Positions 42,934 through 50,632 of a stretch of 64,000 nucleotides of DNA are shown here, in pieces; position 1 is the first letter of the stretch, and each line of letters opens with the position of its first letter. A program made the position numbers and the translations under genes. The notes beneath the pieces are model-generated. The model searched no databases and had not been told where the DNA came from. It saw only the letters and a list, made by a program, of their open reading frames with translations. Source of the stretch: Microbacterium stercoris (lineage in GTDB: Bacteria; Actinomycetota; Actinomycetes; Actinomycetales; Microbacteriaceae); contig NZ_JAGFOA010000002.1 of assembly GCF_017592545.1 (NCBI RefSeq), forward strand, positions 1-64,000, written 5' to 3'.

Positions 42934-43569
42934 TCAGCGCTCGATGTCGACGCGCTCCAGGCGGCCGCTGATCACCAGATCGCGCACGCCGACGTAGTCC
43001 TCGGCGATCGTGAATCGCAGGCCGCCGCCGGGCTGGCCGAACCACGGCTTCGCCGTCTCTGCGCGCACCAGGATGTCCTTGCGCGTGATGAACGCGTGGT
43101 ACTCGGTGCCGGCGGGCAGCGCACCGTACGGGGGCAGCGAGCGCGCCCCGAGCGTGGTGCCGTACGGCGCGAGGATCGTGCCGTCGAGCGCGCCGACGCG
43201 GTCGACGGCCACCCCCGCGGGCAGCTCGATGAGCAGCGAGTTCTCCTGCGTGCGCGCGATCAGATCCTGCACGTGCCCCGCGTTCTTCTCGTTCACCGAC
43301 TCGATGTACGCGGCCGAGACGGTGGTCGCGGGCGGCAGCGGACGGTCGAGATACGCGAGAAGCAGCGCCTCGGCGCCTGCCTCATCCTCCGCCGTGGCGA
43401 GGGGGTAGGCGCGCCCGTAGTCGAGGGTCTCCAGCACCCAGCGCCCGAGCGACTCGTCCTTGCGGAGCGTGAGCGCGCCCTCCACGAGCGGGCCCTGATA
43501 TCCGGGCAGGGCGACGGCCGTGGGAGCCACGGAACGCTGGGCGAGGGACTGCCGGAGCGACTCGAACAT
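42934..43569 (-). CDS. TNT-domain protein without WXG module (motif Gln replaced by Arg)
   Basis: A 211-residue protein. Residues 1-~95 form a small N-terminal domain (ends LLLAYLDRPLPP); the rest is a TNT domain (AVDRVGALDGTILAPYGTT, ARSLPPYGALPAGTEYHAFI, AKPWFGQPGGGLRF). Where the family motif reads GGGxQ, this protein has Arg185, so hydrolase activity may be lost. There is no signal peptide or WXG hairpin. It lies opposite the toxin operon and is clearly paralogous to the gene at 44008, including the N-terminal domain. It could be an orphan toxin module, a decoy or a binding protein for NAD-type ligands. Confidence 0.78.
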   Translation of the reverse strand: MFESLRQSLAQRSVAPTAVALPGYQGPLVEGALTLRKDESLGRWVLETLDYGRAYPLATAEDEAGAEALLLAYLDRPLPPATTVSAAYIESVNEKNAGHVQDLIARTQENSLLIELPAGVAVDRVGALDGTILAPYGTTLGARSLPPYGALPAGTEYHAFITRKDILVRAETAKPWFGQPGGGLRFTIAEDYVGVRDLVISGRLERVDIER

Positions 43570-43652
43570 AACCCGATCCTATTGACGAGCCATCGGCGCT
43601 GCGCATCTCGGCATGGGGAGCACGACCCGCTCGCTTGCAGGGCCCGGCTGGA

Positions 43653-43658
43653 TAGCAT
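43653..43658 (+). promoter_or_regulatory. Candidate -10 box (TAGCAT), leaderless-type
   Basis: TAGCAT ends 6 nt before the ATG at 43665, as at 12205. It lies between the divergent TNT-domain gene and the small helical gene. Confidence 0.45.
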
Positions 43659-43664
43659 CCATCC

Positions 43665-43991
43665 ATGACCGACCTTCGCGAACGCTGCGCCGATCTCGCC
43701 CGTCCCGTGCTCGAACTCACCGCGGCGACCGTGGCGGCGGGGTATTCGTCCGGGCCGATCGATCGAGCGCTGGGCGCGGTGAGCGACATCCGCAAGATCC
43801 TCGCCGCCGGCACCGACGGGATCGACAACGAGGCCTATCTCGCCTGGCACGCCACCGCGTCGACGCTGCTCGCCGAGGTGACCGAGCATCTCGAGCGCGG
43901 AGACGCTCACGCCGCCCGTGAGAAGCTCGGCGACCCCGCCCTGGGTCTGTCGAAGCTCACGATCGGCTGCGCCGGCATGCCCGGCTGGTGA
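43665..43991 (+). CDS. Small helical protein between two TNT-domain genes
   Basis: A 108-residue, largely helical protein (MTDLRERCADLARPVLELTA to LGLSKLTIGCAGMPGW) with two cysteines and no membrane span. No family is recognised. It is transcribed toward the second TNT-domain gene, separated from it by 16 bp, and divergent from the first. By position it could be a regulator or an immunity factor for either TNT protein; nothing in the sequence decides this. Confidence 0.55.
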   Translation: MTDLRERCADLARPVLELTAATVAAGYSSGPIDRALGAVSDIRKILAAGTDGIDNEAYLAWHATASTLLAEVTEHLERGDAHAAREKLGDPALGLSKLTIGCAGMPGW

Positions 43992-44007
43992 CGCGGATCC
44001 GGATCGG

Positions 44008-44658
44008 TCAGCTCACCGCGGCGGGCTGACGGTCTTCGGCGAAGCGCTCCAGTGCGCCGGAGACGAGGAGGTCGCGGATCGCGACCTCGGGCGCGGAGAG
44101 CGTGAGCTGCACGCCGCCGCCCTTCTGGCCGAACCACGGCGCGACGATGCGCGGTGTGACGAGCACGATGTCGCGCGTGATGAACGCGTGGCGGGCAGAG
44201 CCCTTCGCCGCCTCGGCGACGGGAGGGAGCGCCCGCTCCTCGTCGGGGGTCGCCAGGGGATAGAACCGCACGCCGTCGATCGCTCCGAACCGGTCGACCA
44301 CAAAGCCCTCGGGCAGGCCGATGAGCGGGGCCCCCGCCGCGGCTCGCTCCGCCAGCTCGGCGACCATCGCCTCCTGTGCGGCGACCGCGCGCGCGATGTC
44401 GGCGGTGGGGAACAGCGAGATCGGCGGGATGGGGCGGTCGATGTAGGCCAGCAGCGCCTTCGCCGCGCTCGCTTCGTCGGGTGCCGTGGAGATCGGGAAG
44501 GTCTCGCCGTAGTCGACGACCTCGAGTGACCACTCACCGTTCTCGAGCGGGCGCAGACGCAGGGCCCCGTCCATCGGCTTGGCGGTGTCGCCCGGAAGGC
44601 GCACGGCTCCGGTCGGGATGGATCGGAGGTTCAGTTCCTGGCGCAGCGTCTGAAGCAC
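44008..44658 (-). CDS. TNT-domain protein without WXG module (motif Gln intact)
   Basis: A 216-residue paralogue of the protein at 42934, with the same N-terminal domain (DGALRLRPLENGEWSLEVVD, ALLAYIDRPIPP) and a C-terminal TNT domain (VVDRFGAIDGVRFYPLATPD, APWFGQKGGGVQL). Gln184 is present at the position that is Arg185 in the paralogue, so this copy is the more likely active NAD glycohydrolase. It has no export signal of its own. If active in the cytoplasm it would need control, which makes the neighbouring 108-residue protein interesting. It may instead be a housekeeping relative with another substrate. Confidence 0.78.
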   Translation of the reverse strand: MLQTLRQELNLRSIPTGAVRLPGDTAKPMDGALRLRPLENGEWSLEVVDYGETFPISTAPDEASAAKALLAYIDRPIPPISLFPTADIARAVAAQEAMVAELAERAAAGAPLIGLPEGFVVDRFGAIDGVRFYPLATPDEERALPPVAEAAKGSARHAFITRDIVLVTPRIVAPWFGQKGGGVQLTLSAPEVAIRDLLVSGALERFAEDRQPAAVS

Positions 44659-44772
44659 ATCGCGAGCCTATCGAGGCGCCGTCGCGGGCGGTGATGGGGA
44701 GGACGACCCGGCGGGCGCGGCATGACCGGCCGGCCTGGATAGGCTCGGTGGGAAGCGGAGAGGGGAGCTCGA

Positions 44773-45891
44773 GTGAGCGGCTGGTCGATCATCAACGCGC
44801 GCGAGGCCGCGCCCGAGCCGACGCCCATCAGCGCCGAGCGTGCGGAGCTGCTCGGGATCGAGCCCGCCCCGATCGGCCGGCGCGTCATCGCATCGCTCAT
44901 CGACGCGCTCCCCCTCGTGATCTTCTCCGTGCCCGTGCCGATCGTGCTGCCCTCCCTGGTCGCGGGCGAGGTCTGGGCGCTGATCGTCACCCTCCTCTGC
45001 GTTGTGCTCGTGCTGGTGTTCGGCCTCATCCAGCTCATCGCGCATGGCCTGCGCGGCCAGACGCTCGGCAAGCAGATGATGCGGCTGCGCAGCGTGCGCC
45101 ACGACACCCTGAAGCCGATCGGCTTCGGGCGGGCCCTACTGCGCGCGCTGCTGCTCGGCGCGTCGGCGCTGGTGCCCGTCGTCGGATCGGCGGTCATGCT
45201 CGCCTCCCCGCTCTGGGACACGCAGCAGCGCGGCCGCGGCTGGCACGATCACGCGACGCGGACGTGGATGGTGGATCTGCGGGCGGTGGATCCGACGGAT
45301 CCGGTCGCGTTCGAAGAGGCCCGTGCGCGTGCACGCGTGCGCAGCGTCGGCCTGGCCCGTGCGGCCGCGGCGGCAGCGGCGGAGCCGCTCTTCACCGCGC
45401 CCGTCGCGACTCCCGCGCCGGCGCCTGCGCCGGCCGCGCCTCCCGCCCCGGCGCCGGCGCCTGCGCCGGTGGTCGAGCAGGTGGCGCCCGCACCGCCGGC
45501 ACCCGCCGCCGCGCAGCCCGCTCCGGCACCCGCCGCGCAGCCCGCCCCGCCCGCACCCGCCCCGGCGCCGGCGGCGCAGCTGCGCTTCGACGACGGCGCC
45601 GTGGTCGCCGTGCATGGCCCCGCCCTCGTGGGTCGCGCGCCCGTCGCCGCCGACGATGAGGTCGTGATGCACCTGCTGCCGATCGCCGATGCGACCCGCT
45701 CCATCTCGAAGACGCACTTCGCCCTCGCCATCGACGCGCACGGCCTGATCCTGGTCGACAGGGGATCGACCAACGGCACGGGCATCGAGCGCAGCGGCCA
45801 GCTGCTGCCCCTGGCCCCGGGCGCCCCCGCCCGGGTGGCCGCGGGTGACCGCATCCGGTTCGGGGATCGCTTCGTCGACGTGCTCGCCTGA
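44773..45891 (+). CDS. RDD-family membrane protein with C-terminal FHA domain
   Basis: A 372-residue protein. The N-terminal RDD domain (about residues 30-160) has three hydrophobic segments and the family Arg/Asp pattern (IGRRVIASLIDALPLVIFSV, GQTLGKQMMRLR). An Ala/Pro linker of about 75 residues (alternating PAPAPAP) follows, then an FHA domain (ALVGRAPVAADDE, SISKTHFALAIDA, DRGSTNGTGIE). GTG start with GAGGGG upstream. RDD-FHA fusions occur near type VII loci in actinobacteria. The FHA may recruit phosphorylated components to the membrane. Confidence 0.8.
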   Translation: MSGWSIINAREAAPEPTPISAERAELLGIEPAPIGRRVIASLIDALPLVIFSVPVPIVLPSLVAGEVWALIVTLLCVVLVLVFGLIQLIAHGLRGQTLGKQMMRLRSVRHDTLKPIGFGRALLRALLLGASALVPVVGSAVMLASPLWDTQQRGRGWHDHATRTWMVDLRAVDPTDPVAFEEARARARVRSVGLARAAAAAAAEPLFTAPVATPAPAPAPAAPPAPAPAPAPVVEQVAPAPPAPAAAQPAPAPAAQPAPPAPAPAPAAQLRFDDGAVVAVHGPALVGRAPVAADDEVVMHLLPIADATRSISKTHFALAIDAHGLILVDRGSTNGTGIERSGQLLPLAPGAPARVAAGDRIRFGDRFVDVLA

Positions 45892-46024
45892 CACGCGCGA
45901 AGGCGGCCGGAATGTCGCGCGCCTCTCGCGGTAGGGTTCTCTCTGGTGGCCGGATCCTGGGCCTCGCCGCCGATGGCCCGCCGGTTTCGGATGCGCTGAT
46001 CGGCGCACGCGAGGGGGTTGGAAC

Positions 46025-46813
46025 GTGGCAGAGCTGAACACCACCACGGGATCGTTCGACGAGATCGAGGTCGACACGATGCCCGGGCGCATCGCGCCGC
46101 TCCGCGTCGAGTTCGCGGGCGAATGGCACGAGGTGCCCATGGAGCGCCCGTTCGTGATCGGACGCGAGGGCGATCTCGAGATCGACGACAACCAGTACCT
46201 GCACCGTCAGTTCCTCGAGCTCCAGTTCCACGACGGCCTGTGGTGGCTCGCGAATGTCGGGTCGCGCCTGGCCGCCACGATCTCCAGCGCGGGAGGCGCG
46301 GTGCAGTCGTGGCTGTCGCCCGGTGCGCGCATGCCGGTCGTCTTCGCCCAGAGCGTCATCGTCTTCACGGCCGGTCCCACGACCTATGAGCTCACGCTCT
46401 ACACCGAGGAGGCGCAGTACGCCGTCTCGAGCCAGGTCGAGGCCTCGATGAGCGGCGAGACCACCGTGATGCCCGTGAGCTTCACGCCCCTCCAGAAGCT
46501 GCTCATCGTGGCGCTCGCCGAGCCGATGCTGCGCCGCGAGGGAGTGAGCATGAGCGAGCTGCCGTCGTCGAGCGCCGCGGCCCAGCGCCTCGGGTGGACG
46601 ATGAGCAAGTTCAACCGCAAGCTCGACAACGTCTGCGACAAGCTCGATCGCATGGGCGTGCAGGGCCTCCGCGGCGGCCCCGGCAAGCTGGCGACCAATC
46701 GTCGCGCGCGCCTGGTCGAGTATGCGGTCACGTCCCAGCTGGTCACCCGCGCCGACCTCGCCCTGCTGGACGACGAGGCGCTCAAGAACCAGAACGAGTC
46801 CGAGGACGACTGA
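46025..46813 (+). CDS. FHA-like protein with C-terminal winged-helix domain
   Basis: A 262-residue protein. The N-terminal half is FHA-like (PFVIGREGDLEIDDNQYLHR, with the Gly-Arg and His). The C-terminal part (TPLQKLLIVALAEPMLRREG, AAAQRLGWTMSKFNRKLDNV, a DKLDRMGVQGLRGG wing) looks like a winged-helix DNA-binding domain. GTG start; TAGGGT lies about 85 nt upstream. It is the last gene of the island and a good candidate for its phosphorylation-sensitive regulator. That function is inferred. Confidence 0.7.
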   Translation: MAELNTTTGSFDEIEVDTMPGRIAPLRVEFAGEWHEVPMERPFVIGREGDLEIDDNQYLHRQFLELQFHDGLWWLANVGSRLAATISSAGGAVQSWLSPGARMPVVFAQSVIVFTAGPTTYELTLYTEEAQYAVSSQVEASMSGETTVMPVSFTPLQKLLIVALAEPMLRREGVSMSELPSSSAAAQRLGWTMSKFNRKLDNVCDKLDRMGVQGLRGGPGKLATNRRARLVEYAVTSQLVTRADLALLDDEALKNQNESEDD

Positions 46814-46819
46814 CCTCGG

Positions 46820-46838
46820 CGCCGGCCGTCAGCCGGCG
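46820..46838. terminator. Hairpin between convergent genes
   Basis: CGCCGGC (46820-46826) and GCCGGCG (46832-46838) form a 7 bp stem with a 5 nt loop between the FHA-winged-helix gene and the convergent oxidoreductase, overlapping the latter's stop codon. It can serve both strands. Confidence 0.5.
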
Positions 46839-47740
46839 AGTTCCTCCGCCACGAGGTCCTGCACGACCGCCGCTGCCGCGGTGAGACCCGCGGCGATCGA
46901 CAGCCCCACCGCGTGCATGGGCCCCGGAAGTCCCGGGCCCACGGCCGCATCGCCCGCGGCGGAGACGCCCGGCACGCTCGTGCGTCCGAGCGCATCCACC
47001 TCGACGGCGCCGCTGGGGTGCAGTGCGAGCCCCAGCTGCTCGGCGAACGGCGTCGACTGACGCCAGGCGGTGGCAGTCAGCACCCCGCCGAGCTCGAGCG
47101 TCGCGCCATCCGCGAACGTCGCCAGCGCGCCGTCTCCTGCGGGTGCGAAGGAGGCGATCCGGTCCTCCCGGATCGTCGCGCCCAGGCGCGCGAGCTGATC
47201 CGCGGTGTCGGCGTCGACCTCCTCGCCGTGGGCGAGCACCACAAGCTCTGCGGCGATGGGGCGCAGCATCGCGGCCATACGCGGTGCGTGCGCGCCCATC
47301 CCGATCAGGCCCACGCGGGTGCCGGCGAACTCGTGGCCGTGGCAGAAGGGGCAGTGCGCGGCGGCCGTGCCGAAGAGGGCGGCGAGGCCCGGGATGTCCG
47401 GCAGCCCGTCGGTGACGCCCGTGGCGAGGATCAGCCGGCTCGCGGCGATCCGGTCGCCGTCGGCGAGGACGAGCGTGAAGGCCCCGCGCGTGCCCTCGAT
47501 GCGCGCGACCTCTGCATTCCGCGTCTCGACCGACCCGTAGGCCGCGAGCTCGGCGCGTGCGGCGGCGCGCAGGTCGGCGGGGTCGGCGCCGTCGAAGCCG
47601 ACGAGGTTCTGCATGTGCCGCACCGGCGCGTTGCGGTAGCGCCCGCTGTCGATCAGCACGGTGCGGCGGTGCATCCTGCCCGCGGTCAGTGCCGCCTGCA
47701 GGCCGGCCGGGCCTCCTCCGATGATCGCGATCTCGTGCAT
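46829..47740 (-). CDS. Thioredoxin reductase-like FAD/NAD(P)-dependent oxidoreductase
   Basis: A 303-residue two-Rossmann flavoprotein. The FAD-binding motif is IIGGGPAGLQAALTAGR at the N-terminus; a redox pair C130-P-F-C133 is followed by HGHEF; the NAD(P) site begins VGLIGMGAHAPRMA; and a C-terminal FAD block reads GVSAAGDAAVGPGLPGPMHA. The CxxC has Pro-Phe instead of the Ala-Thr of thioredoxin reductase, as in related BacA/SMR-type or YpdA-like flavoenzymes, so the disulfide substrate is uncertain. It is divergent from a MerR regulator with a perfect palindrome between, which suggests joint control. Confidence 0.82.
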   Translation of the reverse strand: MHEIAIIGGGPAGLQAALTAGRMHRRTVLIDSGRYRNAPVRHMQNLVGFDGADPADLRAAARAELAAYGSVETRNAEVARIEGTRGAFTLVLADGDRIAASRLILATGVTDGLPDIPGLAALFGTAAAHCPFCHGHEFAGTRVGLIGMGAHAPRMAAMLRPIAAELVVLAHGEEVDADTADQLARLGATIREDRIASFAPAGDGALATFADGATLELGGVLTATAWRQSTPFAEQLGLALHPSGAVEVDALGRTSVPGVSAAGDAAVGPGLPGPMHAVGLSIAAGLTAAAAVVQDLVAEELAG

Positions 47741-47786
47741 AACGACTCCTCTCCGGCGCTCTCCGGTTGCGCTCGCTCCGAGTCTG

Positions 47787-47810
47787 TGACTTCATGTCGA
47801 CATGAAGTCA
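47787..47810. promoter_or_regulatory. Perfect 24 bp palindrome, likely MerR operator
   Basis: TGACTTCATGTC (47787-47798) is followed directly by its exact complement (47799-47810). The palindrome overlaps the ATG of the MerR gene (47802) and lies 47 bp from the divergent oxidoreductase start. MerR operators are dyads in divergent promoters, so this is the probable binding site. Confidence 0.7.
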
Positions 47811-48269
47811 ACTCCCTGGTCCATCGGCGAGCTGGCCGAGCGTTTCGACCTGGCGACCCATGTGCTGCGGCACTGGGAGAGCGAGGGGCTCATCGCCCCG
47901 CAGCGCGACGCCGGCGGCCGCCGCCGCTACGGCGAGGCCGATGCCTACCGCGTCGCCGTGATCGTCGCGAGCAAGGCGGCGGGTATGAGCCTCGAGCAGA
48001 TCCGGGCGCTGGTGGATTCCGGATCCGCCGGGCGCCACCGCATCCTCGAGACCCATCTCGCCGACATCGACGACCAGATCGCGGCGCTCGAGCGCTCGCG
48101 GGCGATGGCGCGCCACGCGCTCGAATGCCGCGCGCACGACATCTCGACGTGCCCGAACTTCCGGGCGAACGTGTCCGACATCGTGCGCGGTGCGCGCGTG
48201 GGCATGGGCTTCGCGGAGCGCCGGACGCACGTGCACGGATCGCCGAGTGCGTCGGATCCGGTTGGATGA
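47802..48269 (+). CDS. MerR family transcriptional regulator
   Basis: A 155-residue MerR protein. The winged HTH is WSIGELAERFDLATHVLRHW then ESEGLIAPQRDAGGRRRYGE. A coiled-coil dimerisation helix (ILETHLADIDDQIAALERSR) follows. A C-terminal C-x7-C pair (ECRAHDISTCPNF) could bind a metal or sense redox state, though it is not the four-Cys SoxR cluster. It is divergent from the thioredoxin reductase-like gene and shares a 24 bp palindrome with it. An oxidative or electrophile stress role is inferred. Confidence 0.85.
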   Translation: MKSTPWSIGELAERFDLATHVLRHWESEGLIAPQRDAGGRRRYGEADAYRVAVIVASKAAGMSLEQIRALVDSGSAGRHRILETHLADIDDQIAALERSRAMARHALECRAHDISTCPNFRANVSDIVRGARVGMGFAERRTHVHGSPSASDPVG

Positions 48270-48273
48270 GGGG

Positions 48274-49128
48274 ATGCCCCCACGCATCGTCGTCGTCGGA
48301 CCCGCCTCCTGGAATCAGCTGATCGTGCTCGATCGGCTGCCGGAGCCCGTTCCGCACATGCAGTTCGCGCAGGACGCGTGGCACACGATCGGCGGCACCT
48401 CCGCCGGCAAGGCGCTGCACCTGACGGGCCTGGGCGCCGACGTGCGCCTGCGCGCGCCCCTGGCGGCCGACGCCGAAGGCGAGCGGATCCGCACCGCGCT
48501 CGCGTCGGCGGGGGTCGCCGTCGACGTGCTGCATTCGGAGCGCACCGAGCAGCACGTGAACCTCATGACGCAGGCCGGAGGGCGTGTCTCGCTCTATGTG
48601 GCGACGCCGACGGATCCGGATCTCGCGGACGTCGCGCAGACCGCGCGGGCCATCGCTGGGGCGGAGGTGGCGGTGGTCGACCTCGCGGCCGTCGGGCTCC
48701 AGGTGATCGCGCATCCGGACCGCGGCGCGACGCCGCTGTGGATCGATCTGCACGACTACGACGGGAAGTCAGCGTTCCATGAGCCCTTCGTCCGCGCCGC
48801 CGACGTGGTCTTCCTGAATGCCGATCGCACGGACGATCCGTGGGCGCTGATGCGCGCGTGCCTCGATCGGGGCCCGCGGCTCGCGGTGTGCACCCTCGGC
48901 GCCGAGGGCGCCATCGCGCTCGAGGCCGACGGCACCCGTCACCGCGTGCCGGCCGCTCCCGCGCGCGTCGTCGACACCAACGGCGCCGGTGACGCGTTCA
49001 TGGCGGGCTTCCTCGCCGCCGCTCTCGACGGGGCGGCCGTGCCCGCCGCGCTCGAGGCCGCCGCCGCACAGGCCGCCACGGCGATCGCGACCCGCCACCT
49101 GCATCCGGCCCTCGACGCGATCCTCTGA
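48274..49128 (+). CDS. PfkB family carbohydrate kinase
   Basis: A 284-residue ribokinase-like protein. The GG motif region is IGGTSAGKALHLTGLGADV; the C-terminal signature VVDTNGAGDAFMAGFLAA contains the catalytic Asp. It phosphorylates a sugar or nucleoside that cannot be specified. The ATG at 48274 follows the MerR stop by 4 nt with GAGGGG upstream, so it may be transcribed with the MerR gene. It converges on purB across a strong hairpin. Confidence 0.82.
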   Translation: MPPRIVVVGPASWNQLIVLDRLPEPVPHMQFAQDAWHTIGGTSAGKALHLTGLGADVRLRAPLAADAEGERIRTALASAGVAVDVLHSERTEQHVNLMTQAGGRVSLYVATPTDPDLADVAQTARAIAGAEVAVVDLAAVGLQVIAHPDRGATPLWIDLHDYDGKSAFHEPFVRAADVVFLNADRTDDPWALMRACLDRGPRLAVCTLGAEGAIALEADGTRHRVPAAPARVVDTNGAGDAFMAGFLAAALDGAAVPAALEAAAAQAATAIATRHLHPALDAIL

Positions 49129-49149
49129 CGCCGCGGGCGCGATCCGGTG

Positions 49150-49227
49150 CTGAAAACACGTGTTCTCCCCGAGAAACCGCCGGATCACGCCAGAAAGCAC
49201 GTGCTCTCGCTGAGAGCACGTGCTTTC
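49150..49227. terminator. CACGTG-centred palindromes and strong hairpin
   Basis: Two units lie between the convergent pfkB-like and purB genes. The first, GCTGAAAACACGTGTTCTCC (49150-49169), is nearly identical to the units at 4.6-4.7 kb. The second is a perfect inverted repeat with 16 bp arms (GAAAGCACGTGCTCTC and its complement, 49193-49208 and 49212-49227) and a 3 nt loop; each arm itself contains GCACGTGC. Bidirectional termination is likely. Confidence 0.65.
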
Positions 49228-49249
49228 CGAGGCGGGCGGATGCCCGGGA

Positions 49250-50632
49250 TCAGACCTTCGAGCGCGTGAGCTGCTCGGCGAGACCCGTGTAGGTGGCCGG
49301 CGTCAGCTCGAGGAGGCGCTGCTTGGCCTCTTCGCCGATCTCGAGGCCCTGCACGAACTCGGCCAAATCGGCGGCGCCCACCCGGCGGCCACGCGTGAGC
49401 TCCTTGAGCAGGGCGTACGGGTCGGCGATGCTCGAGCGACCCGCGGTGACCTCGGCGCGCACCACCGTCTGGATGGCCTCGCCGAGCACCTCCCAGTTGC
49501 CGTCGAGGTCGGCCAGCAGCACGTCGCGCGACAGCGAGATCTCGCCGAGGCCGCGCGTGAGGTTGTCGAGCGCGAGCAGCGAGTGGCCGAACGCGACGCC
49601 GATGTTGCGCTGCGTGGTCGAGTCGGTGAGGTCGCGCTGCAGGCGCGAGGTGACGAGGGTCGTCGAGAGCGAGTTCAGCAGCGCGCCCGACAGCTCGAGG
49701 TTGGCCTCGGCGTTCTCGAAGCGGATCGGGTTGATCTTGTGCGGCATCGTCGACGAGCCGGTCGCGCCGGCGACGGGGATCTGCGCGAAGTAGCCGAGCG
49801 AGATGTACGTCCAGATGTCGGTCGCGAGGTTGTGCAGGATGCCGCCCGCGTGACGCACGCGGTCGTAGAGCTCGACCTGCCAGTCGTGCGACTCGATCTG
49901 CGTCGTCAGCGGGTTGAACGTGATGCCCATCGACTCGATGAAGTCGCGCGTGACCGTCGGCCACGCCACCTGCGGGCCGGCGGCGAGATGGGCCGACCAG
50001 GTGCCCGTGGCGCCCGAGAACTTCGCGAGGTACTCGATGCCCTCGATCTGCGCGAGCACGCGCTCGAGGCGCCACACGAACACGCCGAGCTCCTTGCCCA
50101 TGGTGGTGGGCGTGGCGGGCTGGCCGTGCGTGCGCGACAGCATCGCGGCGTCCGCGTGCTCGTGGGCGAGCTCACGGAGCTTGGCGATCACCCCGCGGAA
50201 CTTCGGCAGCCACACCTCGGTGACGGCGCGCTTGACGGTGAGGGCGTAGGAGGCGGAGTTCACGTCCTCGCTGGTGCACCCGAAGTGCGTGAGCTCGGCG
50301 ATCCGGTCGAGGCCGAGCGCCGAGAGACGGTCGCGCACCAGGTACTCGACGGCCTTCACGTCGTGGCGCGTGACGGCCTCCTTCTCGGCGAGCCAGTCGA
50401 TCTCGTTCTGGCCGAACGTGAGGTACACGGCGCGCAGCTGCTGCTTCTCGTCCTGCGAGAGCGGTGTCGTGCCGAACAGCGAGTGGTTCGTGAGCGTGAT
50501 GAGCCACTCGATCTCCACCTCGACGCGGGCCCGGTTCAGGCCCGCCTCCGAGAGGTACTCGCCGAGGCCCGAGACCGTGGGCTGGTATCGGCCGTCGAGG
50601 GGGCTGAGGGGCTGGACGGGAAGAGTGATCAC
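49250..50632 (-). CDS. purB: Adenylosuccinate lyase
   Basis: A 460-residue fumarase/aspartase superfamily enzyme. The family signature is GSSTMPHKINPIRFENAEAN, with TSEDVNSASYALTVKRAV and SRTHGQPATPTTMGKELGVF upstream as expected for the E. coli-type PurB. It acts twice in purine synthesis, releasing fumarate from SAICAR and adenylosuccinate. The GTG at 50632 (MITLPVQPLSPLDGRY) overlaps the stop of the upstream phosphatase gene, so both are cotranscribed. Confidence 0.95.
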   Translation of the reverse strand: MITLPVQPLSPLDGRYQPTVSGLGEYLSEAGLNRARVEVEIEWLITLTNHSLFGTTPLSQDEKQQLRAVYLTFGQNEIDWLAEKEAVTRHDVKAVEYLVRDRLSALGLDRIAELTHFGCTSEDVNSASYALTVKRAVTEVWLPKFRGVIAKLRELAHEHADAAMLSRTHGQPATPTTMGKELGVFVWRLERVLAQIEGIEYLAKFSGATGTWSAHLAAGPQVAWPTVTRDFIESMGITFNPLTTQIESHDWQVELYDRVRHAGGILHNLATDIWTYISLGYFAQIPVAGATGSSTMPHKINPIRFENAEANLELSGALLNSLSTTLVTSRLQRDLTDSTTQRNIGVAFGHSLLALDNLTRGLGEISLSRDVLLADLDGNWEVLGEAIQTVVRAEVTAGRSSIADPYALLKELTRGRRVGAADLAEFVQGLEIGEEAKQRLLELTPATYTGLAEQLTRSKV

